From NCBI GenBank assembly GCA_008692225.1, contig VICG01000012.1:1674001-1738000 (forward strand): DNA of 64,000 nucleotides. The letters are read 5' to 3'. Below the pieces are notes generated by a model that was given only the letters and a program-made list of their open reading frames with translations, ran no database searches and was not told the origin of the DNA. This document shows positions 52,478 to 64,000 of this stretch, in pieces. A program made the translations under genes and the position numbers. Each line of letters starts with the position of its first letter. Positions within the stretch are counted from its first letter, which is position 1. Source of the stretch: Monilinia fructicola. Taxonomy: Eukaryota; Ascomycota; Leotiomycetes; Helotiales; Sclerotiniaceae.

Positions 52478-54019
52478 GGAATGTGACGGGCTAGGATAGG
52501 ATGGGATGGGTGATATGGAAACTGGATCTGGATATTCGTTCACACGTAAAGAGTAAAGGTTTACCCTGGGAGTTTATATGGGCAGGACAGGGTATGGCAG
52601 GGTAGGATACGGGAATTCAAGATCCTATGGGAGAATAGGAGGAACTGCTTTAATAAAGGATTCCCGTGATTGCTCCTTGGGCGAGGAAACTTTTCCTTTC
52701 ACTTTTAAATATCATCTGGTTGGACAAGCGGGCGTTAAACAATCTCATTCTCCTTTGTAGTGTGGTACGCTTATCTCTATCTATCTTACTTGCTTGTATC
52801 GAACCGAATCGACACCGTTCCAACAGCCGCGTGTCCTCGGGAATTTGAAGAAATGGATATATGTATATGATATATGTGATATAGAACTCATGTTACTCGG
52901 TAGACGTCTCGGTCAAACCCAATCATGATACTCAGATATATACTTTGCAGCACCTAGGCATATCTACATCTATCTCTATCTACATCCATGCATATCTACC
53001 TACCTAATAACCTATCTCAATAATCCAAACAAGCAAAACCCCCCCCAAACCAGCAAACCATCGATACGCAGCTGAAGTATATCAAGGACCCGTTGCCGCG
53101 TGATCAGATGGATCTCATGTATTTTTCTCGCGTGTTGATATTGGTGTGTTGGAAATATAGACGTAAACATATACATACCTATCTTATAAATGAGACGTCC
53201 CTAGGTATGGATATTGTTACTCGCTCGCTATATATGAGAATGAGAATGAGAATGGGTATAGATTGTGAAAGATAAATAGAGGCCCCGGGGGAGGTAGGTA
53301 GGTTGATGGGTTCATGAGGAGAATGGACAATTGCAATTATGAACACGACCTCGGGAATACTTATTATCTTCTTTCGATTCATTCACCAGACGGTGAGATG
53401 AATAATGAAATCTTCTCGGAGGGATGCTCGCTACGTACCTCGACGTTGGTTGATACTTTTATAGGTTGCAATATCGGAGAGGAGAAGGCATGTTATGGAG
53501 GCACAGTATGTCTATATATTCATTACTTCATCATGGCACATTCCCTTGGGTTGCCACATTAAACACCAGTGTTACAACAATCTTCATAGTAATATCATTT
53601 GGAAAGGGGTCATTTTATTTTCTACTCTCATTCTTCCTTCCTAGTAAATACTAATCCTACCCATAACAGCCTTATGAAAGACTCAAAAAACAATAGCAAC
53701 ATGATATCATTTTCTTCCTCGTCCTTTTTTATGCATGGTATTGAGAAACACACTATGAATCTTCTTTCAATTACTCCCAACACCAAACAACCTTCGTTCA
53801 TTCCACACTGAGATTATCCATGCTTCTCGCTCCAGACTCCATAATTTAGCAAATTTAATTATAACAATTAATCCAATAGTACATGTACTTCCTCGTCTTG
53901 TGTAGTGCATCGTGGTCAAATGCTCGGTATTTTTACTCGTAGCATCGTTATTTTTTCGTATCTATTCATCGTGTTGTAGGGTCGTGGTATTCATCGGGTT
54001 CATGGATGATGTGACATCT
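52478..54019. other. Convergent spacer, Bsd2 and Exo1 3' ends
   Basis: 1.5 kb without a recognisable gene; short frames at 53090-53810 lack protein character. A few short CTAT and GAATGA runs occur, such as 52960-53010 and 53235-53255. Confidence 0.5.
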
Positions 54020-56447
54020 TCAACCAGCATATGCAAATCTTCCTAAATCGAGACCCAACCCCAATGCCTTGCTTCGTCCATCTTCGGCAGGTGATGATGG
54101 CTCTTCCTCTTCTTCGCTATCTGGTATAATCATGTCCTCGCTACCTTTCTGGCTCAAAGCAGCAATTTCGATGTCGTCAGCTGGTGGCAAGGGGATGGAG
54201 GCAGGTTGAACCTCTGCCAGTTTGGACTTGTTCCATTTGCTGGTCTCGGCTAAGGGATTGCTGGTCTTTCGGAGTAACGCAATGGGACCTGCGGCGAGCA
54301 TGGGGCTCATTGGAGGTGTGGGAGGTAGTTTGATGCGATTTGATGCAGCAGCACCTAATCGTTGAAGGGGGGTGAGAACGGCTTTGGTGGAGGTAGTGGG
54401 CTTCTTTAAAATTGTGGTAGTCGACTTCGCTGAAACAGGGTTTCTCGATTGGAACTGAGCCGAGGAAGAAGGCGGGGTTGGAACACCTTGCTTGAGAGTT
54501 GCTTTTGGTGTTGCGAGCGTTGAAGCACCAAAAGAAAACCTGCTCTTCAGGTCTGGAAGAGGGGTAGAAGATTCAAGACTCGGAGAAGATGGCAGCTCAG
54601 AAGAGTCACTGCTGGAGGTAGAAGATTCAAGACCAGGAACCGTACTTTGAGAATCTCCACTCTGGTCTCCTTGGGTAGACCTATCTGTACTTTCTTGAGA
54701 GTTAGAAGTAGTTGAAGCTTCTTTGAAGACTTTAATTTTTGGTTGTTTGGTTGTCAAATAGTTATCAACATCTGGAAGGCTCATCATAGCTTCCTCAATT
54801 GAATCGTCTGAAAATATGTAGATGTCGTCCTTCCGCTTATTCTTTTTCTTGGAGACCTTGGAGATACTTGGACTGTCATCTTGGAATCCATCCGCAAAGA
54901 AACGGCTTCGGCCAAGTTCCACTTTCTGACCTGTTCCTGGTGTTTGAAGAAACGAGTCATCTTCACACAGACGAGCACGCTTTGGTGGACGAGACTCGGT
55001 GGGTGAACTTACCCGTCGTCCCGTCGATGTGGCGCTTCGAGGAGTGGGGTGAGGAGGTAATTGTGGCTCGGTTTCAGTGGAAGATCGCTGCAAATATGGG
55101 CGAACTGGTTCAGCAATCCATGATTCCGAGTTTCTAGAAAGAAGTTCTCGCTGACTTGGAGAAGGCGTAAAGCAATTGATGTCGAGCTCTGCAAGAGGTG
55201 TGCGTTTGGCTTTGAAATATGTTTCGATCGAAACACCTTTTTTGAGATCGTTGGTGGAGACAGACCTCTTTGAAGCCATGAATGGATTCGCCATCATGTT
55301 TCTTCGTTCAGTAATAATGGGTTGCTTGGTTATCGGATTCAAATCGCCTTTTGCAACTCCTTGGGCAATTTCTGGCGAAACGTCGTGTCCAATAAACTTG
55401 GTTTGATCTTCCGTGAGTGGAAGACCAGGTTCGGTATGAAGGACTAAGGTGAGATTCTCGGGGCAGAAAACTCTTTGATGTAAAAAGGTGAACTCGGCTT
55501 GATAAAAAGATTCGAGGTAGTTTTTCGGCACATGAAATTTTCCGTCAAATTGAATCATCCTTACGACCTTTTCAATCGTCTTGTATTTCCGAACCAGCCG
55601 ATAAGCTGTCTTTAGTCCCATATTGTTCATACTAGCCAGATAATCACAGCCACTTAAGATTGCCATCCTTCGAAACTCAGCATCAGACCAGCCCGTCAAA
55701 TTGACATCTTTGCATGCGCAAAAGTCGGCTTTGTTAATTTCGATACAATTTCCATATTGATCCAATTTGGTAAGAAGACATTTAGCACCAAAGACCAGGA
55801 GATCGGAGTCCTCAGACAAAATTCCATCGATTATGCCTTTTCGTTCTAGGTAAACCATTTGAGCATCAGCCTCGTATGGAGCTACAATGTATTGTACTCC
55901 CATTTCCTTCAACTCGTCAATTACATGGCGGGCCATGTCTGGAGTTACATCAACCGCTTTCTGGAATTCGAGATATGCTTGAGAGGTCTTTCCGGCGTTC
56001 AATAACTCATGCCCAAGTCGTTTACTGTCTTTCCGACGCATTTCTCTATCCTTCTCTGTCGCAGCTTTACTTGGCAAGTAGTCACCATCAAATATCAGGT
56101 AGGGAGTGACTCCAAAGTGCAGCAACATTCGGACCCGGTGCATACAATACTCAACATATCTGCTTTTTTGGTTAGCATATACACTTCAATATTCCTCTCA
56201 ATCCCCATACTTTCTTGTTGGTTTACCCATCGCAAGATCCATAGCACATGATACAGTTCCACGATGTAGCCAGCCATAAGCATCAACTCCGAGGGTTTTG
56301 CCATCGAACTTCTTCAGATTGCATGGCTTTTGTATCGATTTGAGCAAAGGAAGCAGACCTAAGAGTGATTAGCATTACAATACTTCACACAAACAATCAA
56401 TAGGATATATATTATATATATGTTATATACATACCATTGATCCCCAT
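54020..56447 (-). CDS. EXO1: Exonuclease 1, 5'-3' DNA repair nuclease
   Basis: XPG/FEN1-family nuclease acting in mismatch repair and double-strand-break end resection. Exons 56447-56435 (13 nt), 56358-56211 and 56159-54020 give 766 aa with no frame break. The N-terminal XPG domain runs MGINGLLPLLKS, then GVDAYGWLHRG and LIFDGDYLPSK (catalytic Asp). The XPG-I domain has VAPYEADAQMVYLERKG and ILSEDSDLLVFG. A helix-hairpin-helix follows (AILSGCDYLASMNNMGLKTA). The catalytic core ends near residue 350; the remaining 400 residues are Ser/Thr/Pro-rich, disordered and poorly conserved, as in other Exo1 proteins. Start evidence: only the 13-nt first exon supplies the invariant MGI start, so the first Met of the large open frame is not the true N-terminus. 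Confidence 0.94.
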
Positions 56448-57128
56448 ATTGACAGCAATGTTTGTAACACCAAACAAATAAATCAACAAAATGAGACTTG
56501 GGAAATCATTGGATCGTTAACTGTAAGTATTTTGAAGTAGGGTGGCAAGTGAAGGATGAAACGAATGTATAATTCAGGAGATGAATAAGGGGAAGAGGAT
56601 GTTGTTGATTATGAGTGAATCAATTGACATGAAAGTTGTCGTAGGTTGTCGTGAAGGTGTAGATGTTGATGTTGATGTTGATGTTGATGATGATACCAAG
56701 ATTGAAGTTCAAAAATGTTCCTTAGCACTCAAACCCAATCCCAACCTGCATGATAGATAGAACGCGTGTAGAAGGCGCGTCGAACATCAGGTAGGCACTC
56801 ACGTGATCCTTCCTTCTTCCTTCTTCCTTCCTTCCTTCCCTCCCTTCACTACGGCAACCATCGCAGCCGCCAACGAATTCAATTTGATCGCGCGTCTGTT
56901 TTTTTCCTACTGTGATACACCTGGGCAGTCAGTATCTGTGACCTCATATCCTTGCTAGCGTTTGAATAACAAGCGGGGAATATTTGCGATAAAGATTCCG
57001 ATATGGAAAAAAAAGTTTAAGCATCTCGAGTACAGTACAAGTAAAGCACTCTGTACATTCCATTGATTTTCCTGAAATAACCAACCAGATCAATTGCCGA
57101 TCTTGATAAATTATCTACGAACCTCAAA
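56448..57128. promoter_or_regulatory. Divergent promoter, Exo1 and Tma16
   Basis: A 681-bp gap between opposing starts, with TTGATG repeats (about 56662-56690) and a CTTC tract (about 56810-56840). No gene. Confidence 0.5.
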
Positions 57129-57836
57129 ATGCCGAAAAGTCTTAAGAAAACCTCGAAGCATATCTCCAAGAAGAGAGGAGGGGAAGTTACAGCTTTGCAT
57201 GAAAATTCCCGGGACTCTCGCAGTTTAAGAAGAGCAGGAGGACGAGATGATAAGTTGGACAGAATGGCAGCTGAGAGAAAGAGACATAATCGTCCAATAT
57301 GTATGCAATCCACCAGCTCATAATGCCCCCAGCTTCAATTGACATATACGACAGTGGAGCGAGCTCTGTATTTTCAAGAGGCTATAAAGAAGAACGGTGT
57401 GAAGCCACTCGAGCTCGATGCGATACATAGCCTCATAACAACGTAATGCGGCCCCCATAGAGCGATATATTCAATATGTTGTCTAACTATACATCAGTTT
57501 TGTTCACCAACATGACGAAGAGCTTAATGCTATTAAGAAAGAGCGTCGTCCTGGGCGACCAGCAAGTACAAGAGAGGACCTTCTAAAGATTAAAATAGCT
57601 GCAGATGAGAAGGAATATGAGAACGGATTCTGTTCGTCAACGGTCTTCCCGAATACCTTTGACCCCATAGCTAATGAAAAGCAGACCTACCTGACCTCAC
57701 CAATTCGGACAATGTAATGGCTTTGGCTCTATGGGAGAACTCAACTTGGTCATACCTTAACACTCTAAAATGGATGCGCTTATCGAGCAGTGGACATATC
57801 CAGGAGACTAAATTCCCACCTAAAGGATCTTCATGA
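57129..57836 (+). CDS. TMA16: Tma16, 60S pre-ribosome/translation-associated protein
   Basis: Small protein associated with late 60S pre-ribosomal particles. Four exons: 57129-57300, 57355-57442, 57498-57631 and 57685-57836, giving 181 aa, normal for the family. The N-terminus is highly basic (MPKSLKKTSKHISKKRGGEV), then SRDSRSLRRAGGRDDKL, LERALYFQEAIKKNG, FVHQHDEELNAIKKERRPGR, PASTREDLLK and FYLPDLTNSDNVMALALWEN, then WSYLNTLKWMRLSSSG at the end. Only the first exon appears as a simple open frame; the rest was assembled by splice phase and family matching. Intron 3 uses the weak donor GTTCGT, fixed by the conserved GFYLPDL junction. Divergent from Exo1; same direction as Mam33. Confidence 0.9.
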
Positions 57837-58246
57837 TTGTCGGAAGTCAACAGTAGAATTGGTGGCGTTGGTGGAGTTTATATCAATACCCAAAGTTTGC
57901 GGGAGCAAAATTGCGGATGATATTGTTGTTGTTATTTGTACTAGGGGTTTGTATTTTTGAACAGAGTTAAAAACATGCATCAAATCCACGAATAGAGTAT
58001 CAAACTTAGAATAATAAAAGACACTTCAAACATCCATGGATATCTTAAAAAGCCATAAAAACAGTATCTGAAAGTGCAGCCTATGAAATCATCCCAAAAA
58101 TTATAAAATTCGGATCAACCTTTTTTCCGACAGAAAAAGTTCCCTCAGGCGAATTCAAGAAGTCTTCAAATAGTAAAAACTTCGATTCTACAATTCTACA
58201 TCAACACTACCTTCAATTTTACCTTAAAAGCATATAAACCACCACC
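57837..58246. other. Tma16-Mam33 spacer
   Basis: 410 bp holding the Tma16 3' end and the Mam33 promoter; AT-rich, no gene. Confidence 0.5.
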
Positions 58247-59213
58247 ATGCTTTCCCTCCGTACCATTGCCCGCTCAGCTCCCCGAGTTGCACGAGGCCTA
58301 ACCAACACCGCTATCAAAACCACCCGTCCAACTCTTCTCCAAACCGCTTTCCCCGCCTCAAGACTCCAATGCGCATCCGCATTCTCTACTTCCTCCATCA
58401 GAGCCAAATCCGCCGCTCCAGAAAGCGATGCCGAGCTAGCTGAGAAGCTTGCTAGCGAGATTAAAATGGAGGATGAGATAAAGAATCAAGAGGAAGTTCC
58501 TCCCAGCGTGAAGGATTATTTGGAGAACGGTCCTTTTAAGGTCATCGATACACCTGGTCAGGAAGAGGTTGTTCTAATTAGAACCTTTGGTGACGAGAAG
58601 TATGCATTCCCACTCCCCTCCCCCCGCTCCATCCTCCAGCAAAGCCATGCCGCAGAAAACGAAGCAGAAAAAACTCAACACTAACCCCCGCTCCCCCCTC
58701 AGAATCCGCGTCTCCTTCTCCATCGCCGACCTCAACGCCTACGACCCCGACAGCGACGAATTCCAAGACCACGCCATGGTCGACGAAGAAGACATCGACC
58801 ACGCCAGCAACCGCAAGGACCTCGAATCCGAGAACCCCTTGGACGTCGAAGGCGAATCGCACTCCTTCCCCGCCCGCATCAACATCATCGTCGAGAAGAA
58901 GAACCGGGGCGCGCTCGCCATCGAGACGGTCGCCGAGGACGGCATGATCGTCATCGACAATGTCTACCACTACGCCGACGCCGCCCACGCCTATGCCAAG
59001 ACGACCGACGCCGCCCACCAGCGTCAGGACCTGTACGTGGGGCCGCCCTACGGAAACCTCGACGAGGATCTCCAGGTGCTGTTCGAGCGCTACCTGGACG
59101 AGCGCGGCATCAACCAGGCCCTGGCCATCTTCGTCCCCGACTACATTGACATGAAGGAGCAGAAGGAGTACCTGCTCTGGTTGAACAACGTCAAGAGATT
59201 TATCGAGGCTTAA
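58247..59213 (+). CDS. MAM33: Mam33/p32 mitochondrial acidic matrix protein
   Basis: Matrix protein of the p32/gC1qR family, linked to mitochondrial translation and respiratory-chain biogenesis. Exons 58247-58599 and 58703-59213 give 287 aa. The first 40-50 residues are rich in Arg, Ser, Thr and Ala without acids, a clear mitochondrial presequence ending near AFSTSSIRAKSA. The p32 fold follows: an N-terminal helix with ELAEKLASEIKMEDEI, strands VVLIRTFGDEKIRVSFSIAD, INIIVEKKNRGALAIETVAE, and the C-terminal helices with DLYVGPPYGNLDEDLQVLFE, YLDERGINQALAIFVPDYID and KEQKEYLLWLNNVKRFI. Exon 2 is markedly GC-rich at third positions, exon 1 is not. The frame is intact. The long antisense frame over exon 2 is a shadow. 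Confidence 0.93.
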
Positions 59214-60505
59214 CTTCCGTGCGGCGGGATGAAAGAAAGAAAGAAAGAAAGAAAAGAAAAAGGAAAAGCGTTTTGATTTAAGTTTCACTTCGATGTTGTC
59301 TTCATACCCTTTCCACTCTGCATTATGGCAACACCTAGCTAGGTAGGTATCGCATGTATATTATGAGATAGCAAGACCGTCTGGTCTACGGACGACATGA
59401 CACGCATGCTATGTAATGAATCTCAAGAGATATCCTTGATGACTATGACCTTTTGTCCCCTTGCACTGGTGTTGTGAAGACCCAGGTAATTTTTCTACTC
59501 GTTTGCTGTGTCTTGTCTTGAACCATAGGATAGTGATGAAGTTTGTCTATTTATTAGTGTAATAAAGTCATCAAGCTCCCGTGGGTAAGCTTCAGCAATG
59601 TATTGAAAACTACAACATCATAGAAGCTCCTGCTACATCCACCAGCGGGGAACAAGCATACATACCTCAACAAATGACAAGTGCATAGAAAGATTTTGAA
59701 ATTTTTGTTCTTGATTTTTCTTTCTAAATACAGAGTAACTTGCTAATCTTCGTTTCACAATATCTCATTCCTATTCCGAATGTGATCTTCTGTCTTTCTG
59801 CTCATACTCTCGATCTTGCTATTCTTATTCTTATCTGGTCAACGGTACCTCATTCATCCCTTGCTTCTCTTTCATTCCATTTCTGTGCTGCCCAGTCCCA
59901 TCATACAATCCACCCCATGTACTCCCCCAACCATTGCACGAAAGCAACCAGCAGCCAGCCAAGCCAAATCCCTACCAGTCCAGTCCAGTCCAGTCCATAC
60001 CATTCCCACCAAAAAAACATGAATAGATCGCCTCGCTGGCTTGAGAAAGACAATGCAGGCAAAAATGTAAGAAAAGCAAACAGACAAACGACAACCCCTC
60101 CACGCCATGATTGATGAAACGAGGGTAAAGACAGATAGTTGAAGAAGAAGAAAAATCATGCTTCGTTCTTGTATGAATATGAGTCCATGATTGCCATCCC
60201 GTGCCGTAAGCAAGTACCCAGGCCGGGATCGCAATAGTTTCTCATTACCTCGAGAGAACATCCAGTGCAATGAGGATGAGCCAGCATAAACGCCCAATGA
60301 TGCGGAGGGGAAACTTGATCACTGTACAATAGATATCGGAAGTCTAGGAGTTGCTAAAAGGCATAGAAGATGGTCGATAGTGACGAATGTATGCTCAAAA
60401 ATGTTAGTTGCTCTAATTGCTGGCCCAACAAAATATTCTGTCTATTCATCAAGAGACAGATTTGCCCAATAAGCGAGTGGAGAGTAGAGGCGTGACACTA
60501 GGCAA
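59214..60505. other. Convergent spacer, Mam33 and RBR ligase 3' ends
   Basis: 1.3 kb; a GAAA run directly after the Mam33 stop (59232-59255) and a CCAGT run (about 59970-59995) are the only repeats of note. No gene is seen. Confidence 0.5.
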
Positions 60506-62131
60506 TCAAAAGGTAGTGCTCCAAGACCACGCACCATTGGCAAGATTGTCGGCGGTATCTGCGAGTAGGATGACTCGGCGTTTGTTACAGTATGATGTTT
60601 TGTCCATGATTTCGACTTTCAACTTCTGGGCTGCAAGTTCTTGAACTGGTTTCTCAAACATTTCGGACAAAGCTTCAACAGCCATCTCGAGATCTCTCTG
60701 GTTGTCCTCAAACATCTCGGTAAGATTGTTGCGCTGGAGATAGAAAGCAAAGGCATAGGTCCATTTCAAAGTTTGACGACAAGTTTGAAGAGCTTGACTG
60801 GCGGAATTGAGATATTGAACTTCAATCCAAGATAACCCGGAGGCAGATTGGAGTTGGATCATCTTCTTCTCTGTCTTGTGATAAATATCCTTATCCAACT
60901 TTGCTGATTGCTCATGGTTGGCATATCGGTTATAGTAGTGAAGGTAACGCTCCAAGGATTTTCGGGAGGTTGCTTGAGCATCTCTGGCTTCGGAGCCGCT
61001 CTTCTCTTCGAATCTATTGCAATTGTACCAGCTTGTACCGTGCTCCGACCATAATCCCATGCACATCCAACAAAACTCATGCTTACACTTTCGACACGTC
61101 ATATGGTTGCAACCTCCGTTCTTCTCGATCGTAGAATTACATTTCGGGCATTCTTTGGTGTTGGCAGAAATCCAGTTGGCCGTTTCCGAATCATCCGCAC
61201 ACTTCTTCAACCACTTCTTGACCAGTGTGCAAGGTGCAGGTTGATGATCCGCTAATATACAACCAAAGCAGAAACGATGCTTGCACTCACATGCCACTGT
61301 GGGAACAACTTTATCGAGATCTTTCTTCTTAATCCCACATTCGATGGCGTTTTGGCAATCGGGAGCGGGGCACCATTTCAAGAATTCTTTATCTTCAACG
61401 TATGTTCTCGTGAGAAGTTCATGATATCGTGATTTTAAATCTGCAGCGACAAGTAAATCCAAGGAATTACTATCCAGGATTCGTCGGCACCCGTCGTGTG
61501 GGCACTGAATACGAGCTGCTTCTCCCTCCTCCTTGATCTTTTGAGTTAGGTAGTGATTGTAGCAGTCAACGCAGTATCGGTGCCCGCATTTCATGGCGAA
61601 AGATTGTAGTCCGGGCTCGTCTTCACAGCAGATATCACACACAAAATCATGTATGACCTCGAGTTTGGGTGGCCCAGATTTACTAGATACTAAGCCAGCA
61701 TCATCGAGAACCTTTTTGGGGCGGTCCATATAATCCTCGATCAAGCGTTCCTTATTCCACCTGAAGTGCCTCAGGAGAATGGCTGCGTCTTCTTTCCGAA
61801 TATCGAGTATCATGTTGACTTCGTTCACAAGTTCATCCTGCTGAGCTTGGATATCCTCGGGACGATGAACCTTGTAATTTATATCAAATGTCTTCTTCTT
61901 CTTCTTCTGAGAGTTATCATCTTTGAAGCTGATATCTGGTGCTGATTCTTCGAAACCGAAATCTAGATGTTCCAAACAGCATTAGTAATCGTACAAAGGT
62001 GCAAGATACATGAGAGGTGAAGAAAATATACCCTTACCATCCTCCGACTCCTCCTCGTTGTCGCTTTCGCCCATGAGAACGTCATCCTCATCACTTGATC
62101 CTCCAGACATGAAGTCGTCCTCGGAATCCAT
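60506..62131 (-). CDS. Ariadne-type RBR E3 ubiquitin ligase
   Basis: RING-between-RING ligase of the Ariadne/HHARI class, which transfers ubiquitin through a RING2 cysteine. Exons 62131-62038 and 61962-60506 with a 75-bp intron give 516 aa. The N-terminus is acidic (MDSEDDFMSGGSSDEDD), as in Ariadne proteins. A UBA-like segment covers about residues 75-115. RING1 starts at about 140 (CDICCEDE, CGHRYCVDCYNHYL). The IBR follows (CPAPDCQNAIEC, CECKHRFCFGC). RING2 (CPKC, NGGCNHMTC, CKHEFCWMC) carries the catalytic Cys at about residue 316. The Ariadne helical domain fills the C-terminus. The start at 62131 is the first ATG of the open frame, but the frame stays open upstream without a Met (see findings). 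No frame break. Confidence 0.94.
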
Positions 62132-64000
62132 ACTGTTGCTGTTGGTTTGTGGGGAGGGAAGTGCCGTGGTCTGTTCTGAAGATGCCAAAGTAGATGCTGC
62201 TGCTGAGGCGATCCGTTTGTTGGATCGAGTCTCGTTATTATCGTTGGGTGGAATCGCCTCAGCCGCCTTTCTCTTTTTAGATTGGGACGAAATGGTGACT
62301 GTGAGTGAGTGCTTGGCTCGTCAAAATCGACGAGGTCCTACGCACACAACAAGGCTACCGAAGATGGATGATTTCGGTGTGAATGACCCTCGAGGGTGAC
62401 GGGGGTCAGAGGTGGCGTGTGATTGTAAAAGTACGGAGTAGGGAACCTGATGATTAGATTGAAAATTGATCAAGGATTCGCCGAGACCTTCTTGCTTTTA
62501 CTTGAAGGCAGAAGGAAGAAGGAAGAAGGAAGAAGGAACAAAATGTGTTTTCTTGAGGTAGAAACAAATTGAAGACGGTCAGAAGGAGGAAGTGATGAGA
62601 GTGAGAGAGGATGAGTGTGAGAATATGTAAGTGTGTCAGTATAAGTGTTATGTAAGTGTACGGAGTAAAGTATTTAAAGTAGTGCAATGTGCAAAGTGCA
62701 AAGCGTACGGCGTATATCCACAGGCATGTATGTAAATTGTGTGTTGAACCTTATTAGGTTGGATTTCGGGGTCGTAGTTGATGTGGCTACTACTTCCTTT
62801 GGTTACTGCAACGATGGATACTGTCACTCCGTACAAGCACAGAGGAGATATAGGTATAGACTGACTGACGACCATCCAGGGCCACTGCTGTTGTGCTTGC
62901 TGGTTGGTCTGGTCTGACTAAGTTTTAGAAATTCGATACTCGCTAGTCTCATACGGTACTAGTGCAGCTCAATGCTGCCTCGCTTTATTAACCACACCAG
63001 ACCGTATTTAGAACAGTAATAATAATGATAATAACGATAATAACGATAATAACGATAATAATGATAATGATGATAATGATGATAATAATACTACTACTAC
63101 TACTACTACTCTAGCCCTGGAGACCTGGTCATCGGTACAAGTTGAACTAACCTTGGAACCTCGGAACCTTGGAAGTAAGTACGGAGTACCTACCTAGCCC
63201 TGGAGGTACTTCCTACTCACTCTATTGTCCACAGGTACTTTTAAAGGCCGGGTACGGCAACTAAATTGGCTTTGGGTGACTACGGCTACCTATGGCTACC
63301 TGCTTATCTAATCAATAAATAATTATAAATCGAAAGGAAAACTGAAGCGCTTACCCCATTTCCAATTAGCGTCTATCATAGGCGGCTCAGAGCGGGTCCG
63401 AGGTACCGATCCGATCTTAGCCGATTAATATATAATATCTCTCTCTCTCTGTCTAGGCACATGTTCGGTGCGTACGGAGTATTGATATTGACATTGATAT
63501 TCTTACCTAATATACCTAGGTACCTAGGTATATATCTATACAATACAGCAGATATATTTCACCTTCAGATATATATATATATGATTATATATATCCATAA
63601 GGTTATCCCAGTACCTAACCTGGAACAACCAATAATGATGAGCCACAACCAGTTATGGATGGATCGGGTCCTCATACCTTCCTTGATTTGTCATCAACTC
63701 GTTCACTGTTCGTTCCCGCCCCAGGAATTACGTTGGGTCGGAATACATCCCCTCTTCATCTCTACTCACTTTTATCCGTATTCCTGTTTGGCCTGTTCGA
63801 ACATTGGGAGGTTCCATCCCATTTTTCAACTGAAGGATTTCTAACCCGTCACCTCAACTAGCCTATGTATTAGCCAACCAATCAAGATTAGACCTGCAAT
63901 GTACCAAGGGAATACTCACGCAAAGCACACATCAGCATGAGTGTTTGAAAGGCAGAGTCTAAGCCATCATTGTTCAAATTGCTTTTTCGGCTTGGCATAG
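62132..64000. other. RBR ligase promoter and repeat-rich right end
   Basis: No gene is seen up to the window edge. It carries four of the ten exact TACGGAGTA words (62432, 62659, 63180, 63473), two overlapping TACCTAGGTA palindromes (63513 and 63521), a GAAGAAG purine run (about 62508-62540) and an AAT/GATAAT array followed by a CTA array (63016-63111). Confidence 0.55.
63016..63111. repeat. AAT/GATAAT array followed by CTA array
   Basis: About 70 bp of AAT, GATAAT and AACGATAAT units pass into seven CTA units. The CTA/TAC unit recurs from the array at 10744. Confidence 0.88.

Noticed and set aside
58578..59288. 236-codon antisense frame over Mam33
   Set aside because: Low-complexity Val/Gly/Asp shadow of the GC-rich sense exon, which encodes the p32 fold.

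Overview
This window comes from a filamentous ascomycete nuclear chromosome. Genes have short GT-AG introns (about 49-190 bp), long low-complexity spacers and fungal-type proteins: Skn7, the SAGA subunit Spt7, HIR subunit Hpc2, Tma16 and Cbp6. A Leotiomycete such as a Sclerotiniaceae relative would fit, but that placement is inferred from protein flavour and intron style only. No tRNA, rRNA, transposon ORF, CRISPR array or secondary-metabolite cluster was recognised.

Layout. 0.7-2.1 kb Sec14 (+); 3.6-5.9 kb eIF2B epsilon (-); 7.0-9.4 kb Skn7 (-); a 5.8-kb gene-free stretch; 15.2-15.6 kb DUF167 protein (-), divergent from a HAD-type Swiss-Army-Knife RNA-repair-like protein (16.0-17.9 kb, +); 19.1-21.1 kb ferric-reductase-like protein (-); a 4.6-kb gene-free stretch; then a dense block of Nop56 (+), Vps4 (-), prefoldin-6 (+), Spt7 (-) and a VanZ-like membrane protein (+) from 25.7 to 37.5 kb. 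After a microsatellite-rich spacer come Rba50/RPAP1 (39.7-41.1 kb, -), Hpc2 (44.1-46.2 kb, +), the mitochondrial citrate carrier (47.2-48.3 kb, +), a Cbp6/UQCC2-like factor (48.8-49.7 kb, -), Bsd2/NDFIP (51.3-52.5 kb, +), Exo1 (54.0-56.4 kb, -), Tma16 (57.1-57.8 kb, +), Mam33/p32 (58.2-59.2 kb, +) and an Ariadne-type RBR ubiquitin ligase (60.5-62.1 kb, -).

The 20 genes are mostly housekeeping: ribosome biogenesis and translation (Nop56, Tma16, eIF2B epsilon), chromatin and RNA polymerase II (Spt7, Hpc2, Rba50), membrane traffic and protein sorting (Sec14, Vps4, Bsd2), mitochondria (citrate carrier, Cbp6-like, Mam33), folding, repair and stress signalling. They do not form one pathway or operon-like system.

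Two features stand out. First, 7 of the 20 genes cannot be read through without one or more single-base frame corrections, about 16 in total. Nearly all lie in short mononucleotide runs, and about 13 are an extra base. Several affected genes encode normally essential proteins (Nop56, Sec14, eIF2B epsilon, Rba50), so uncorrected sequencing indels are the simplest explanation, but this needs read or RNA evidence. Second, the spacers carry dispersed short words far above chance, notably TACGGAGTA (ten exact copies, all non-coding) and the palindrome TACCTAGGTA (five copies), together with an unusual load of long perfect microsatellites. No convincing new multi-gene system was found.
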